Below, one piece after another: positions 1 to 7,719 of a DNA stretch of 64,000 bases. The position numbers and the translations under genes were made by a program. Position 1 is the stretch's first letter. Each line of letters starts with the position of its first letter. Origin of the DNA: an uncultured Actinomycetes bacterium (lineage in GTDB: Bacteria; Actinomycetota; Thermoleophilia; Solirubrobacterales; 70-9); the NCBI GenBank assembly GCA_946482365.1, contig CAMLQY010000005.1, positions 36,602-100,601 on the forward strand. The letters run 5' to 3'. The notes under the pieces are model-generated. The model was not told the origin of the DNA and made no database searches. It saw only the letters and a program-made list of their open reading frames with translations.

Positions 1-721
1 TCTCGTCGCTGATTAGGAAGGCTCCCGCCGCGCGGGCGTCGGTACCCCAGCGGGTGAGGATCGCCGGGTCGAGAACGCGGACTCCCGCCTCGCCCTGGAT
101 CGGCTCGACGACGAGGGCGGCGACGTCGCCAGCAGCAGCCTCGCGTCGCACCGCCTCGGGGTCGTTGCGCGGAAGCTCGGCGACCGGCCCCAGCAGCGAC
201 TCGAGGCCCTCGCGGAAGGCGGGGTTGCGGGTCAGGGCGAGAGCTCCGAGCGTCTTGCCGTGGAAGGCGCCCTCGACGACCAAGACTCTCATCCGGCCGC
301 TGCTGCGGCGAGCCAGCTTCAGCGCCGCCTCGACCGCGTCGGCACCGTCGCTGCCGAGCCAGACGCGCTGCAGGGGGCTCCCACAGCGCTCGCTCAGTTC
401 GGCGGCGAAGGCGGCCGTCACCGGGTTGGCGAGGACCCGGGTGGTGGTCGGCATCTTTGCCAAGCCGTCCGCGACCGCTGCGAGGACGGTCGGGTGACGG
501 TGACCGAGCAGAGTCACCGCGTAGGAGCCGAAGTCGAGCAGCTCGCGGCCGTCGGAGAGGGTGACAACGGCGCCGCTCGCCGCCACCTCGACGCTGCCGC
601 CGCCGAGGACCTTGGCGCTCAGCGCTGCTCCGGGGGAGACGTGGCGCTCGATCTGTTGCAGCGTCAGCCGTGCTTCGTCCTTTTCGAGACCCGTCGGGTC
701 GACTCGCGGTGTCTCAGTCAC
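1..721 (-). CDS. class III (PLP-dependent) aminotransferase, C-terminus beyond window edge
   Basis: The minus strand is open from a GTG at 721 to the first base of the window, giving about 240 N-terminal residues. The frame reads like an ornithine/GABA/diaminobutyrate-type aminotransferase: LLDFGSYAVTLLGHRHP, then LGSDGADAVEAALKLAR, the FHGKTLGALALT segment and VVEPIQGEAGV. These are family landmarks of fold type I class III enzymes; the PLP lysine lies outside the window. The GTG overlaps the end of the START-like gene by 8 bases, so it is the last visible gene of the minus-strand lipid operon. A role in adding an amino group to the cluster product is inference from position. Confidence 0.85.
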   Translation of the reverse strand, partial: MTETPRVDPTGLEKDEARLTLQQIERHVSPGAALSAKVLGGGSVEVAASGAVVTLSDGRELLDFGSYAVTLLGHRHPTVLAAVADGLAKMPTTTRVLANPVTAAFAAELSERCGSPLQRVWLGSDGADAVEAALKLARRSSGRMRVLVVEGAFHGKTLGALALTRNPAFREGLESLLGPVAELPRNDPEAVRREAAAGDVAALVVEPIQGEAGVRVLDPAILTRWGTDARAAGAFLISDE

Positions 722-1157
722 TGGCGACCGAGCGCTCGAGTCCGCGCAGCATCTCCGCGCAGTTCTCTTCCAGCGACCTCTGCGCCACCGGATTCAGCAT
801 CTCGGCCAGCATCGGGATCCCGATCTCGAAATTGAGCTCGAAGTGAGCGCGGGTCTCGTTCGGGCTGAGTTCTTCGAGTGTCCAGTAGCCGTCGAAGAAC
901 TCGAGGTCGCCGCGCAGCTGCTTGAAAACGACTTTGTGGGCGTCGTGGTCGAGCTGCTCTTCCTCTTCCCACTCGAGGATTGAACCCTTCAGCAGCACGG
1001 ACCATTCGACGCGGCGGGTGTGCTCGTCGTCGGGTCCGACCAGCCGGGCCCAGCGCACGTTTTCCATTGACTCCTCGTAGCTTTCGACGTCCAGCACCGA
1101 ATCCCAGACGCGCTCGATCGGCGCGCGGATGTCCTGGTCGATGTTCACTCTTGGCAT
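714..1157 (-). CDS. SRPBCC / START-like (polyketide cyclase/dehydrase fold) protein
   Basis: 147 residues, starting at ATG 1157 (MPRVNIDQDI). The N-terminal pattern IRAPIERVWDSVLDVESYEE is typical of the Bet v1/SRPBCC helix-grip fold, in which an apolar cavity binds lipids or polyketide intermediates. The following strands (RRVEWSVLLKGSILEWEEEEQLD, ARAHFELNFEIGIP-like) and a long C-terminal helix fit that fold. An upstream in-frame extension to 1232 is arginine-rich and runs into the preceding gene, so the internal ATG is preferred. It sits between the SDR and the aminotransferase in one operon, which suggests lipid or polyketide handling. No catalytic residue can be assigned. Confidence 0.75.
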   Translation of the reverse strand: MPRVNIDQDIRAPIERVWDSVLDVESYEESMENVRWARLVGPDDEHTRRVEWSVLLKGSILEWEEEEQLDHDAHKVVFKQLRGDLEFFDGYWTLEELSPNETRAHFELNFEIGIPMLAEMLNPVAQRSLEENCAEMLRGLERSVASD

Positions 1158-1164
1158 GGTTCGG

Positions 1165-2229
1165 TCACCTCTCCTCGACGGTGGTCTCGGGATTCGGGGA
1201 ACGCCATGCCCGCGGCGCCAGCGCCGCAACACGGGGGTTTGCCCCGGCCCAGTAGATGGTTGACGTCCGTAGGCAGGGGAGAACCTCGCCGACCTCGAGG
1301 TCGGGCCGCAGCGGCTCAGCCAGCGCCAAGTAGGGCTCGAAGCTCTCCAGCAGCTCCATGATCAGCAGTTGACGGGGGCTGAGGTGCTGCTGGGCGAACG
1401 GGCGGTGGAAACGCCGCCAGCGCTCCGGCTCGATCAGGGGCGGGCATGCGAGCGGCTCGTGGCCACGCGCCTGCCTCCACTCGTTGAGTGAGCCGACGAT
1501 GCCCGCGATCGCCTCCTCGACGCGCGGCGCTGTCTCGCCGGCGGCGATGGTCAGCACCGCCTCGTCCGCTCTGGCGCCGCCCGTCGCGAGCTCTACCAGC
1601 AGGCGGCAGAGGTCATCGACCGGGATCGCGTCAAAGCGGGCCTCGGGGTCGGCGACCACCGCCGGCACAGTGCCGATCGTCAGCCCCCGGATTAGCGTGT
1701 ACATGCCCGCGAAGCGGGCGGCGCGTCCGTCGCTGCGGCGGCCGACGATCAACGGCGGTCGCACCACGGTCAGGCGGGGGAAGGCGTCGCGCGCGACCCG
1801 CTCGGCGTGCGCCTTCGACCACTCGTAAGTGTTGCGATAGTCGGCCGGATCCGCCGATTCGACATCGCCGCGCAGCCCGACCGCGTACGCGGTCGAGACA
1901 TGGACGACGCGGGTCTCGGCTCCCACCAGCGGTTCCAGCGCGAGGACGCTCGCGACGTTTGCCGCCGTCGCTTCCTCCTCGCTCATCGTCCAGCGGGTGT
2001 TGGCGGCGGCGTTGACGATCACGTCCCAGCGGCGATGCAGCGGAACCGGTGCTGGCTCGCCGCTCATATCCCAGGCGATGACGTCTGGGTCATGCGGGGC
2101 GCCGCGGCGGCTGACGCCGACAACCTCGGCGTCTCCCTCGCGCAAATGCCCGACCACCTCGCTCCCAACCAGGCCGGTGGCGCCAGTGACCAGCACGGTG
2201 GAGCCCGACAACGACTGCGAAGCGCTCAC
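1165..2229 (-). CDS. NAD(P)-dependent extended SDR (epimerase / thioester-reductase-like)
   Basis: 354 residues from a GTG whose GTGA overlaps the stop of the carrier protein gene. The Rossmann dinucleotide motif TGATGLVG is at residues 15-22 and the catalytic YEWSK (YxxxK) at 135-139, with HVSTAYA carrying the preceding Ser. This is an extended SDR of the NAD-dependent epimerase/NAD_binding_4 type. Members linked to a carrier protein often reduce acyl thioesters or modify the bound chain. The direct translational coupling to the ACP gene supports, but does not prove, a carrier-bound substrate. The C-terminal part (about 270-354) is not recognisable beyond the family. Confidence 0.8.
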   Translation of the reverse strand: MSASQSLSGSTVLVTGATGLVGSEVVGHLREGDAEVVGVSRRGAPHDPDVIAWDMSGEPAPVPLHRRWDVIVNAAANTRWTMSEEEATAANVASVLALEPLVGAETRVVHVSTAYAVGLRGDVESADPADYRNTYEWSKAHAERVARDAFPRLTVVRPPLIVGRRSDGRAARFAGMYTLIRGLTIGTVPAVVADPEARFDAIPVDDLCRLLVELATGGARADEAVLTIAAGETAPRVEEAIAGIVGSLNEWRQARGHEPLACPPLIEPERWRRFHRPFAQQHLSPRQLLIMELLESFEPYLALAEPLRPDLEVGEVLPCLRTSTIYWAGANPRVAALAPRAWRSPNPETTVEER

Positions 2230-2498
2230 CCGAGTAGCGCCCGGGCGGCCTGAGCTTCCTTGGCAATGCGTTCGAGGTCGGCGACCCGTTCGATTCCAAT
2301 CAGCGCCTGCTCCTCTAGCGGCGGTAGGCCGAGTCTGGCCTCGATCACAACCAGCAGCTCGACGAGGCCGAGGGAGTCGAAGCCGAGCTCGGCGACCAGC
2401 GTGGTCTCGGGCGTCACCTCCGTGACCCCGAGCGGCGACATCTCCACGATCACCTCGCGGACCGCAGCCACGGCGCCTGCCTCGGGGTCCGAGTTCAC
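2226..2498 (-). CDS. stand-alone acyl carrier protein
   Basis: 90 residues from a GTG at 2498 (VNSDPEAG). The phosphopantetheine attachment motif is ELGFDSLGLVELL, with the modified Ser in GFDSL, followed by the expected amphipathic helix. The upstream in-frame stretch to 2636 is Ser/Arg-rich and overlaps the end of the permease gene, so it is not taken as coding. The position downstream of an acyl-AMP ligase and upstream of an SDR is the arrangement expected when the ligase loads a fatty acid onto this carrier. The PPTase at 6967 would supply its cofactor. Confidence 0.88.
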   Translation of the reverse strand: MNSDPEAGAVAAVREVIVEMSPLGVTEVTPETTLVAELGFDSLGLVELLVVIEARLGLPPLEEQALIGIERVADLERIAKEAQAARALLG

Positions 2499-2559
2499 GG
2501 CTCCTTGATAACAGCCGCGCGCCGGAATTCCGAAAACTGCGGCGGGGATGCGAGCACGC

Positions 2560-3324
2560 TCAGGTGGGTCCGATCTTAGGGTCGTCGACGCGGAAGCGGG
2601 AGACGGCGACGATTGCAGAGAGGAGAGAAAATCCAAGGAGCACCAGGACGGACATCAGGACGGTTTGACCGCCGAAGATCGCGTGCTTGTAACCCTGCAT
2701 CGCCCAGTAGCTCGGCACCAACGGCGCGACGCTCTGCGCCCATGGCGGTAGGAGGGCGTAGGGAACGAGGGCGCCGGCGCACCCGCCCATCACGAGGGCG
2801 CCCACTGCGACCGCGGCGTTAGCCTGCATGTAGGTTCGGCAAACGCCGGTGACGGCGATCCCTGTCGTCACCAGGAAGACGGCGAACGAGCAGCCGACGG
2901 CACCCAGCCCCAGCCACGACCCCCGCACGTGCAGGCCCATCAACAGGCCGGCGAAGCCGAAGAGGAGTACGAACTGAAGCGTTATCTCTACCAGCGGCGT
3001 CACCATCTTCCCGAGCAGGATCTCGGCTGTCCCCGCCGGGCTCGCCCGGAGCCGATCCCAGGTTCTCCATGTGTGTTCTCGAAAGAACCCGCTGCAGGTG
3101 TTCATGACGAGGAAGAAGCCGAATGTGACCGCCATTCCGGGGACCACCTGCTCGGCGCCGGTAGCCCTGGGCAAGCCCGCGAAGTGGAAGGCAGCTTTGA
3201 AAGCAGGCTGCAGGAACGGCGCCACGACAAGCGGTAGCACGATGAGCGGGACCACCGCCATCGGATCGGTGCGGAGGATGCGCAGGTCCTGCCTGGCGAT
3301 TGCGGCGATTCGTCCCAGGCTCAC
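2560..3324 (-). CDS. ABC-2 type transporter permease
   Basis: 254 residues. About six hydrophobic segments are visible, beginning with PMAVVPLIVLPLVVAPFLQP near residue 25 and ending with VLMSVLVLLGFSLLSAIVAV near the C-terminus. The middle part TWDRLRASPAGTAEILLGKM is the conserved cytoplasmic coupling segment of ABC-2 permeases of the drug/lipid exporter type. Its start overlaps the end of the ATPase gene by four bases, so the two form one export complex. The most likely cargo is the product of the surrounding lipid/polyketide genes, but the sequence does not define the substrate. Confidence 0.85.
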   Translation of the reverse strand: MSLGRIAAIARQDLRILRTDPMAVVPLIVLPLVVAPFLQPAFKAAFHFAGLPRATGAEQVVPGMAVTFGFFLVMNTCSGFFREHTWRTWDRLRASPAGTAEILLGKMVTPLVEITLQFVLLFGFAGLLMGLHVRGSWLGLGAVGCSFAVFLVTTGIAVTGVCRTYMQANAAVAVGALVMGGCAGALVPYALLPPWAQSVAPLVPSYWAMQGYKHAIFGGQTVLMSVLVLLGFSLLSAIVAVSRFRVDDPKIGPT

Positions 3325-4244
3325 GGCGGCCCTCCGTTCGCGGCGCCAGCGGTGACCGATAGGAAGACGCTCTCGAGGCTCGGCTGCAGCAACTTGATCT
3401 CCCGCAGCTCTGCCCCGGACCGACCGAGCCCGCCGACGAGATCGGCCGCGGTGATCGCAGGCGAGTCATCGGCCGGGACCCGGAGGATATTTTCGGCGAC
3501 GACGACGGCTCCCGCCGGCAGGTCGAGGCTAGCGGGGAGCTCGTCGAAGCTAAGTTCGACGAAGGAGCCGCCGAAGTTGCTGATCAGATGGGGGATTGAG
3601 CCGGTGGTGAGTACCCGGCCTTCATGCAGGATCACCACCCGGTGAGCCTCGAGCGTTTCGATCTCGTGCAGGTAGTGGGTCGAATAGACCACTGCCGAGC
3701 CTTGGTCGGCCAGCGACCTGACCAAGTCAAGGAGCTGGTTGCGGGTCTGGACGTCGACTCCGGCCGTCACCTCGTCGAGCAGGAGCAGGGGCGGGCGGTG
3801 GAGGACGATCATCGCCGTGTGCAGGCGTCTCACCTCGCCACCGGAGAGGTGTCGGGCGCGGCGATCGAGTAGGTCGCTGAGCGAGAACGCCTCGGCCACC
3901 TCATCGATCCGTCGCTTGAGCTCGTGCCTGCGCAATCCTGCGAGTTCACCGAAGAAACGCAGATTGTCGAAAACCGAGACGGTCGGGTAGATCCCCGTCT
4001 CCTGCGGGGCCAAGCCGAGTTGTCGTCGGGCCAGATCGGGATGTGTGGCCGCGTCGATCCCTTTCAGCCAGACATTGCCCCGGTCCGGTTTGCGCAGACC
4101 CGCTATGGCGGAGACCAGCGTTGACTTTCCTGCTCCGTTCTGGCCCAAGAGGGCGACAATCTCGCCCCGGTCCACGTCGAGGTCGACACCGTTTAGTGCT
4201 TTGACCGGCCCATAGCTCTTATGGACCCCCCTCACCTTCAGCAC
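3321..4244 (-). CDS. ABC transporter ATP-binding protein
   Basis: 307 residues with a complete nucleotide-binding domain: Walker A GQNGAGKST (about 34-42), signature LSGGEVRRL (about 133), Walker B LLLLDEVTAGVD (about 153) and the switch histidine in YSTHYLHEIE. A C-terminal extension of about 90 residues follows, as in DrrA/CcmA-type exporters. The gene overlaps the end of the acyl-AMP ligase by 7 bases and the start of the permease by 4. It is the energising subunit for the ABC-2 permease at 2560-3324. Confidence 0.9.
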   Translation of the reverse strand: MLKVRGVHKSYGPVKALNGVDLDVDRGEIVALLGQNGAGKSTLVSAIAGLRKPDRGNVWLKGIDAATHPDLARRQLGLAPQETGIYPTVSVFDNLRFFGELAGLRRHELKRRIDEVAEAFSLSDLLDRRARHLSGGEVRRLHTAMIVLHRPPLLLLDEVTAGVDVQTRNQLLDLVRSLADQGSAVVYSTHYLHEIETLEAHRVVILHEGRVLTTGSIPHLISNFGGSFVELSFDELPASLDLPAGAVVVAENILRVPADDSPAITAADLVGGLGRSGAELREIKLLQPSLESVFLSVTAGAANGGPP

Positions 4245-5911
4245 TGAGGCGACCCAGTCTGTTGGTGGGAGGTGGCCGGTGTTGTGTTCCGACCGCTCAG
4301 TCTCACTCGGATGCCGATTCCGGGGTCGCCAGCTATCTCGCGGCAGCGGTAGCGCTGGGCCTTGCCGCTGGGCGTCTTCGGAAACTGCCCACGGCTGAGG
4401 AAGACGAAGTCCTTGATCGAGAGACCGCAGGCTTCGACCGTGCGGCGGTAGAGGCGCGCGGCCAGCGCCTCGGCGTCGAGCTCTGTGTTGAGGACCTCGG
4501 CGACCAGGGTCACCTGGCGGACGCCGCCGACGTGGACGTCGACTATCGCGCAGTTGCCCTCCTGGATCGTTTCCTCCTCCGCGAGGGTGCGCTCGACGTC
4601 CTGGACGTAGACATTCCGCCCATGGGTGGTGAGAAGATCGTCGTTGCGGCCGCTGATGAACAGCTTTCCCTCATGGAGGAAGCCGATGTCGCCGGTGTAA
4701 AGCTCGCCCCCGCGGAAGCGGGCGGCGGTCAGCTCCGGGTTGCTGAAGTAGCGCGTTCCGAGCGCGGTGCTGCGGACCACGATTTCGCTGTTCTCGGGCT
4801 CGATCCTGACTGCGACGTCGCGCAGCTCGTCGCCAGTCGAGACCAGGCGGCGGGCGCTCGGATGGTCCGGCTCGACCGGCTCGACCCGGCCCGCGGCGAG
4901 GGCGGTGACGTCGACGTCGAGGTACTCGGGTGCGGTGTCAAGGTCGTCGATCGTGACCGCCAGGGTCGCCTCGGCGAGGCCGTAGGCGGGGGTCAGCGCC
5001 TCCATGGTCAGGCCGCGCGGCGCGAACGTGCGGGCCGCATCGGTCAGCGTCGGCCAGAGGATCTCCTCGGCCCCGACCAAGCAGAGACGTAGCTTCAGCG
5101 GCTTGCCGCTCGAGCGCACCCGCTCCAATCGGGTGGCGACGTCGAGGGCGAAGGGCGGCGCGGCGGTGATCGTGGCGCCGAAGTCGGAGCAGTCATCAAA
5201 CCAGGAGCGGGGCGCTCCGAGGAACCGCTCGGGCGATCCGACGACGCCGGGGATCCCGTTGTACCAGCCCATCATCAGGCAGCCGAAGAAGCCCATGTCG
5301 TGCGACATCGGCAGCCACGAGCAGCCCAAGTCACGCTCCGGATCGATCCCCATCTTCTCCGAGAGGGCGCTGAGGTGGGCGTCGATGGCCCTGCCGGTGA
5401 GCTCGACCCCGCGCGGTTCGCTGGTCGTCCCCGAGGAGAACTGAATGAATAGCGTCTCGTCTTCCGGCGGTGGCGAGAGGTCCCTCGTTCCCGGAGTTTC
5501 GAGCAGGCTGCGGCAGCCGACGATGTCGACGCCGATCTCGGTGTCGGGGGGCATGAAGGCGAGGAACCGATCTTCGGCAACCAGACACTTGGCGTCGAGC
5601 AGGGAGCAGAGCCGGCGCAGCTGCGCTGTGTACTGGGCGACGTCCATTCCCCGCGCGATGATCGGCAGCGAGGCGACCCTGGCGCCGAGCATCCAGGCAC
5701 CGCCGGCGGCCGGCAGGGCATCGGGGCCATTGGTCAGCACCGCGGCGACGACGTCTCCCTGTCGCACCCCGCGTTTGTATAGGCCGGCGGCCGCGTGCCT
5801 CGTTTCTGCGATGCCCTCGCCCCAGGTCCGTCGCCGGAAGGCGGATCCATCCCACTGCCACGTCTCTTGCGACAGCGCTTTCGGCAGCAGCAGCCGATCC
5901 CACAGGTTCAT
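4238..5911 (-). CDS. AMP-dependent acyl ligase (fatty acyl-AMP ligase-like)
   Basis: 557 residues. The adenylate-forming motif FIQFSSGTTSEPRG lies near residue 152, followed by LPMSHDMGFFG, YGLAEATLAV and YTGDIGFLHEGKLFISGR. The motif spellings match the FAAL branch, which makes acyl-adenylates and passes them to carrier proteins rather than to CoA. It is the first gene of the minus-strand operon and is co-transcribed with a free ACP, so loading that ACP with a fatty acid is a reasonable role. The FAAL-specific insertion cannot be confirmed without alignment, so a CoA ligase remains possible. Confidence 0.85.
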   Translation of the reverse strand: MNLWDRLLLPKALSQETWQWDGSAFRRRTWGEGIAETRHAAAGLYKRGVRQGDVVAAVLTNGPDALPAAGGAWMLGARVASLPIIARGMDVAQYTAQLRRLCSLLDAKCLVAEDRFLAFMPPDTEIGVDIVGCRSLLETPGTRDLSPPPEDETLFIQFSSGTTSEPRGVELTGRAIDAHLSALSEKMGIDPERDLGCSWLPMSHDMGFFGCLMMGWYNGIPGVVGSPERFLGAPRSWFDDCSDFGATITAAPPFALDVATRLERVRSSGKPLKLRLCLVGAEEILWPTLTDAARTFAPRGLTMEALTPAYGLAEATLAVTIDDLDTAPEYLDVDVTALAAGRVEPVEPDHPSARRLVSTGDELRDVAVRIEPENSEIVVRSTALGTRYFSNPELTAARFRGGELYTGDIGFLHEGKLFISGRNDDLLTTHGRNVYVQDVERTLAEEETIQEGNCAIVDVHVGGVRQVTLVAEVLNTELDAEALAARLYRRTVEACGLSIKDFVFLSRGQFPKTPSGKAQRYRCREIAGDPGIGIRVRLSGRNTTPATSHQQTGSPQC

Positions 5912-6051
5912 CGCGCCTGCCCCCCGGCGGTTGTTTGCGCTGGGGACTTCACCGTAGGCGCGCGCGCGAAGTCAAAACGCCGGCGCCGTCAGGCGTGGAT
6001 TTGAACGTGGGCCGGGGTCACCGTACCGTCGGCCAGGGAGATACCGGAGAG
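5912..6051. promoter_or_regulatory. divergent promoter region between the two halves of the lipid cluster
   Basis: These 140 bases separate the minus-strand acyl-AMP ligase operon from the plus-strand hydrolase-PPTase-PKS operon. No conserved promoter hexamers are convincing by eye. The region is inferred to hold both promoters because the flanking genes point away from each other. Confidence 0.4.
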
Positions 6052-6906
6052 ATGATCCTCAACACGCGCAGATGGGGTGAGGAAAGGCAGGAGGGCGTCG
6101 TCTGCATCCACGGTGTCGGGCAGCACGGCGGGGTCTTCGCGGAACTCGGAGAACACCTCGCGGAGCATGGGCACGCGGTCACCGCTGTCGACCTCCGGGG
6201 TCACGGTGATTCGGGGCGCGAGCCGCCCTGGAACGTCGAGCGCCACCTGCAGGACCTGCTCGAGACCTTCGACGCCCGCGGGATCCGCCGCGCCACCCTG
6301 GTCGGCCACAGCTTTGGCGGCCGGGTTGCGGCGGCGCTCGCCGCCGCTGCCGGCGAGCGGACCGCGTGTCTGGTCCTGCTCGAGCCCGGTCTCCAGATCC
6401 CCCCTGACCGGGCGCTGCAGGGGGCTGAAATGGATCGGCTTGACTGGAGCTTCGAGACCCCCGAGGGCGCGGTCAATGCGCTGCTCGGCCGCGACGACGC
6501 GGCGGCGACCCCGCGCGAGGTGGTCGAGAGCTATGTCCGCGATGACGTCCGCCAAGGCCCCGATGGGCGCTATCGGTTCCGCTTCTGCCCCTGCGCCGCG
6601 GTCACTGCCTGGAGCGAGATGGCGCTGCCGGCACCGCCGATCGCACTGGTGCCGACCCTGATCATCCGCACCGAGGTCTCACTGGTCAGCTTCGGGGTCG
6701 AACAGCGCTACCGCGAAGAGCTGGGGGCGGGGCTGACAGTGGCCAAGGTGCCGAACGGGCACAACGTCCTCTGGGAGAGCCCGGCGGAGACGATCGCCGC
6801 GACCGCCGGCTTCCTCGAGGTCGGGGTCGAGGCCGCCGGCGGTGTCCTGGAGGGGCCGGTGCCGGGCTACTTCGAGGGCTCGGGAGCGTTCCGGCCACTG
6901 GTCTGA
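6052..6906 (+). CDS. alpha/beta hydrolase (thioesterase-like)
   Basis: 284 residues starting at ATG 6052 (MILNTRRWGE). An in-frame extension back to 5935 has no hydrolase character. The oxyanion segment CIHGVGQHGG is at about 19-27, the nucleophile elbow GHSFGG at 85-90 (Ser87), and the C-terminal catalytic histidine in PNGHNVLWESP. This is the classic alpha/beta hydrolase order. As the first gene of a plus-strand operon with a PPTase and a PKS, and since the PKS module lacks its own thioesterase domain, it may release or edit the polyketide chain. That role is inferred from context. Confidence 0.82.
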   Translation: MILNTRRWGEERQEGVVCIHGVGQHGGVFAELGEHLAEHGHAVTAVDLRGHGDSGREPPWNVERHLQDLLETFDARGIRRATLVGHSFGGRVAAALAAAAGERTACLVLLEPGLQIPPDRALQGAEMDRLDWSFETPEGAVNALLGRDDAAATPREVVESYVRDDVRQGPDGRYRFRFCPCAAVTAWSEMALPAPPIALVPTLIIRTEVSLVSFGVEQRYREELGAGLTVAKVPNGHNVLWESPAETIAATAGFLEVGVEAAGGVLEGPVPGYFEGSGAFRPLV

Positions 6907-6966
6907 GGATGGAGACCGGCGCGGTGGCCCACCGCATTTCTCCCGACATCGGGAGGTCGAGTCGGG

Positions 6967-7719
6967 ATGGTTGAGCGAGTCCTGCCGCCGCACATCGTCG
7001 CTGCGGTCAGCACCAGGAGCGAGATTCAGGTGGAGCTGGCGGCGACGGAGCTGGCGGCGATCCGACGGGCGGTGGCCCCGCGGCGCCGCGAGTTCACCAC
7101 CGCTCGCGCCTGCGCCCACACCGCGCTTTCCCGGCTCGGCCTGTCGCCGGGGTCGATTCCCCCGGGCCCCGCCGGCGAGCCGCGCTGGCCGGCGGGCATC
7201 GTTGGCAGCATCACCCACTGTGAGGGCTACCGGGCGGCCGCGGTTGCGCGGGCGGCGGACCTTGGCGCGCTCGCGATCGACGCCGAGCCGAACCGTCCGC
7301 TGCCGTCCGGCGTCCTCGCTGCGATCGCCGCGCCCGAAGAGCGGTTGCGACTGCGGCGGTGCCAGGAGGGGGCGGTGGCCGTCTGCTGGGACCGACTCCT
7401 GTTCAGCGCCAAGGAGGCGGTCTTCAAGCTCTGGTTCCCGCTGACGGGCGACAAGCTCAGATTCGAGGACGCCAGCGTCGAGTTCGACCTCGCCGCTAGG
7501 ACCTTTCACGCCCGCCTGAGCACCGGCCATCCCACCCTGCGGGGCCGCTGGCTGGCCGACGATGGCCTCCTCGTGACCGGAATTTGCCTCTCCCCGGGGC
7601 AGTCACTTCAATGCTCCGCGACCTCGAATCGAGCGGGAGAGCCGAATGGCAACGAAGGACAAAACGACCGATCCAGAGCGCGTTGCGGAGGCTCTGCGGG
7701 AATCGCTGAAGACGTCTGA
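6967..7719 (+). CDS. 4'-phosphopantetheinyl transferase
   Basis: 250 residues. It carries the Sfp/EntD-type signatures: GSITHC at 80-85, AIDAEPN at 103-109 with the metal-binding Asp105 and Glu107, and [14 protein letters not shown] at 141-154. It transfers the phosphopantetheine arm from CoA to the Ser of carrier domains, here three visible candidates: the free ACP, the PKS ACP and the AT-ACP. Its 3' end overlaps the PKS gene by 74 bases in another reading frame. The last 35 or so residues are therefore polar, low-complexity sequence shaped by the PKS start and are probably dispensable. Confidence 0.9.
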   Translation: MVERVLPPHIVAAVSTRSEIQVELAATELAAIRRAVAPRRREFTTARACAHTALSRLGLSPGSIPPGPAGEPRWPAGIVGSITHCEGYRAAAVARAADLGALAIDAEPNRPLPSGVLAAIAAPEERLRLRRCQEGAVAVCWDRLLFSAKEAVFKLWFPLTGDKLRFEDASVEFDLAARTFHARLSTGHPTLRGRWLADDGLLVTGICLSPGQSLQCSATSNRAGEPNGNEGQNDRSRARCGGSAGIAEDV

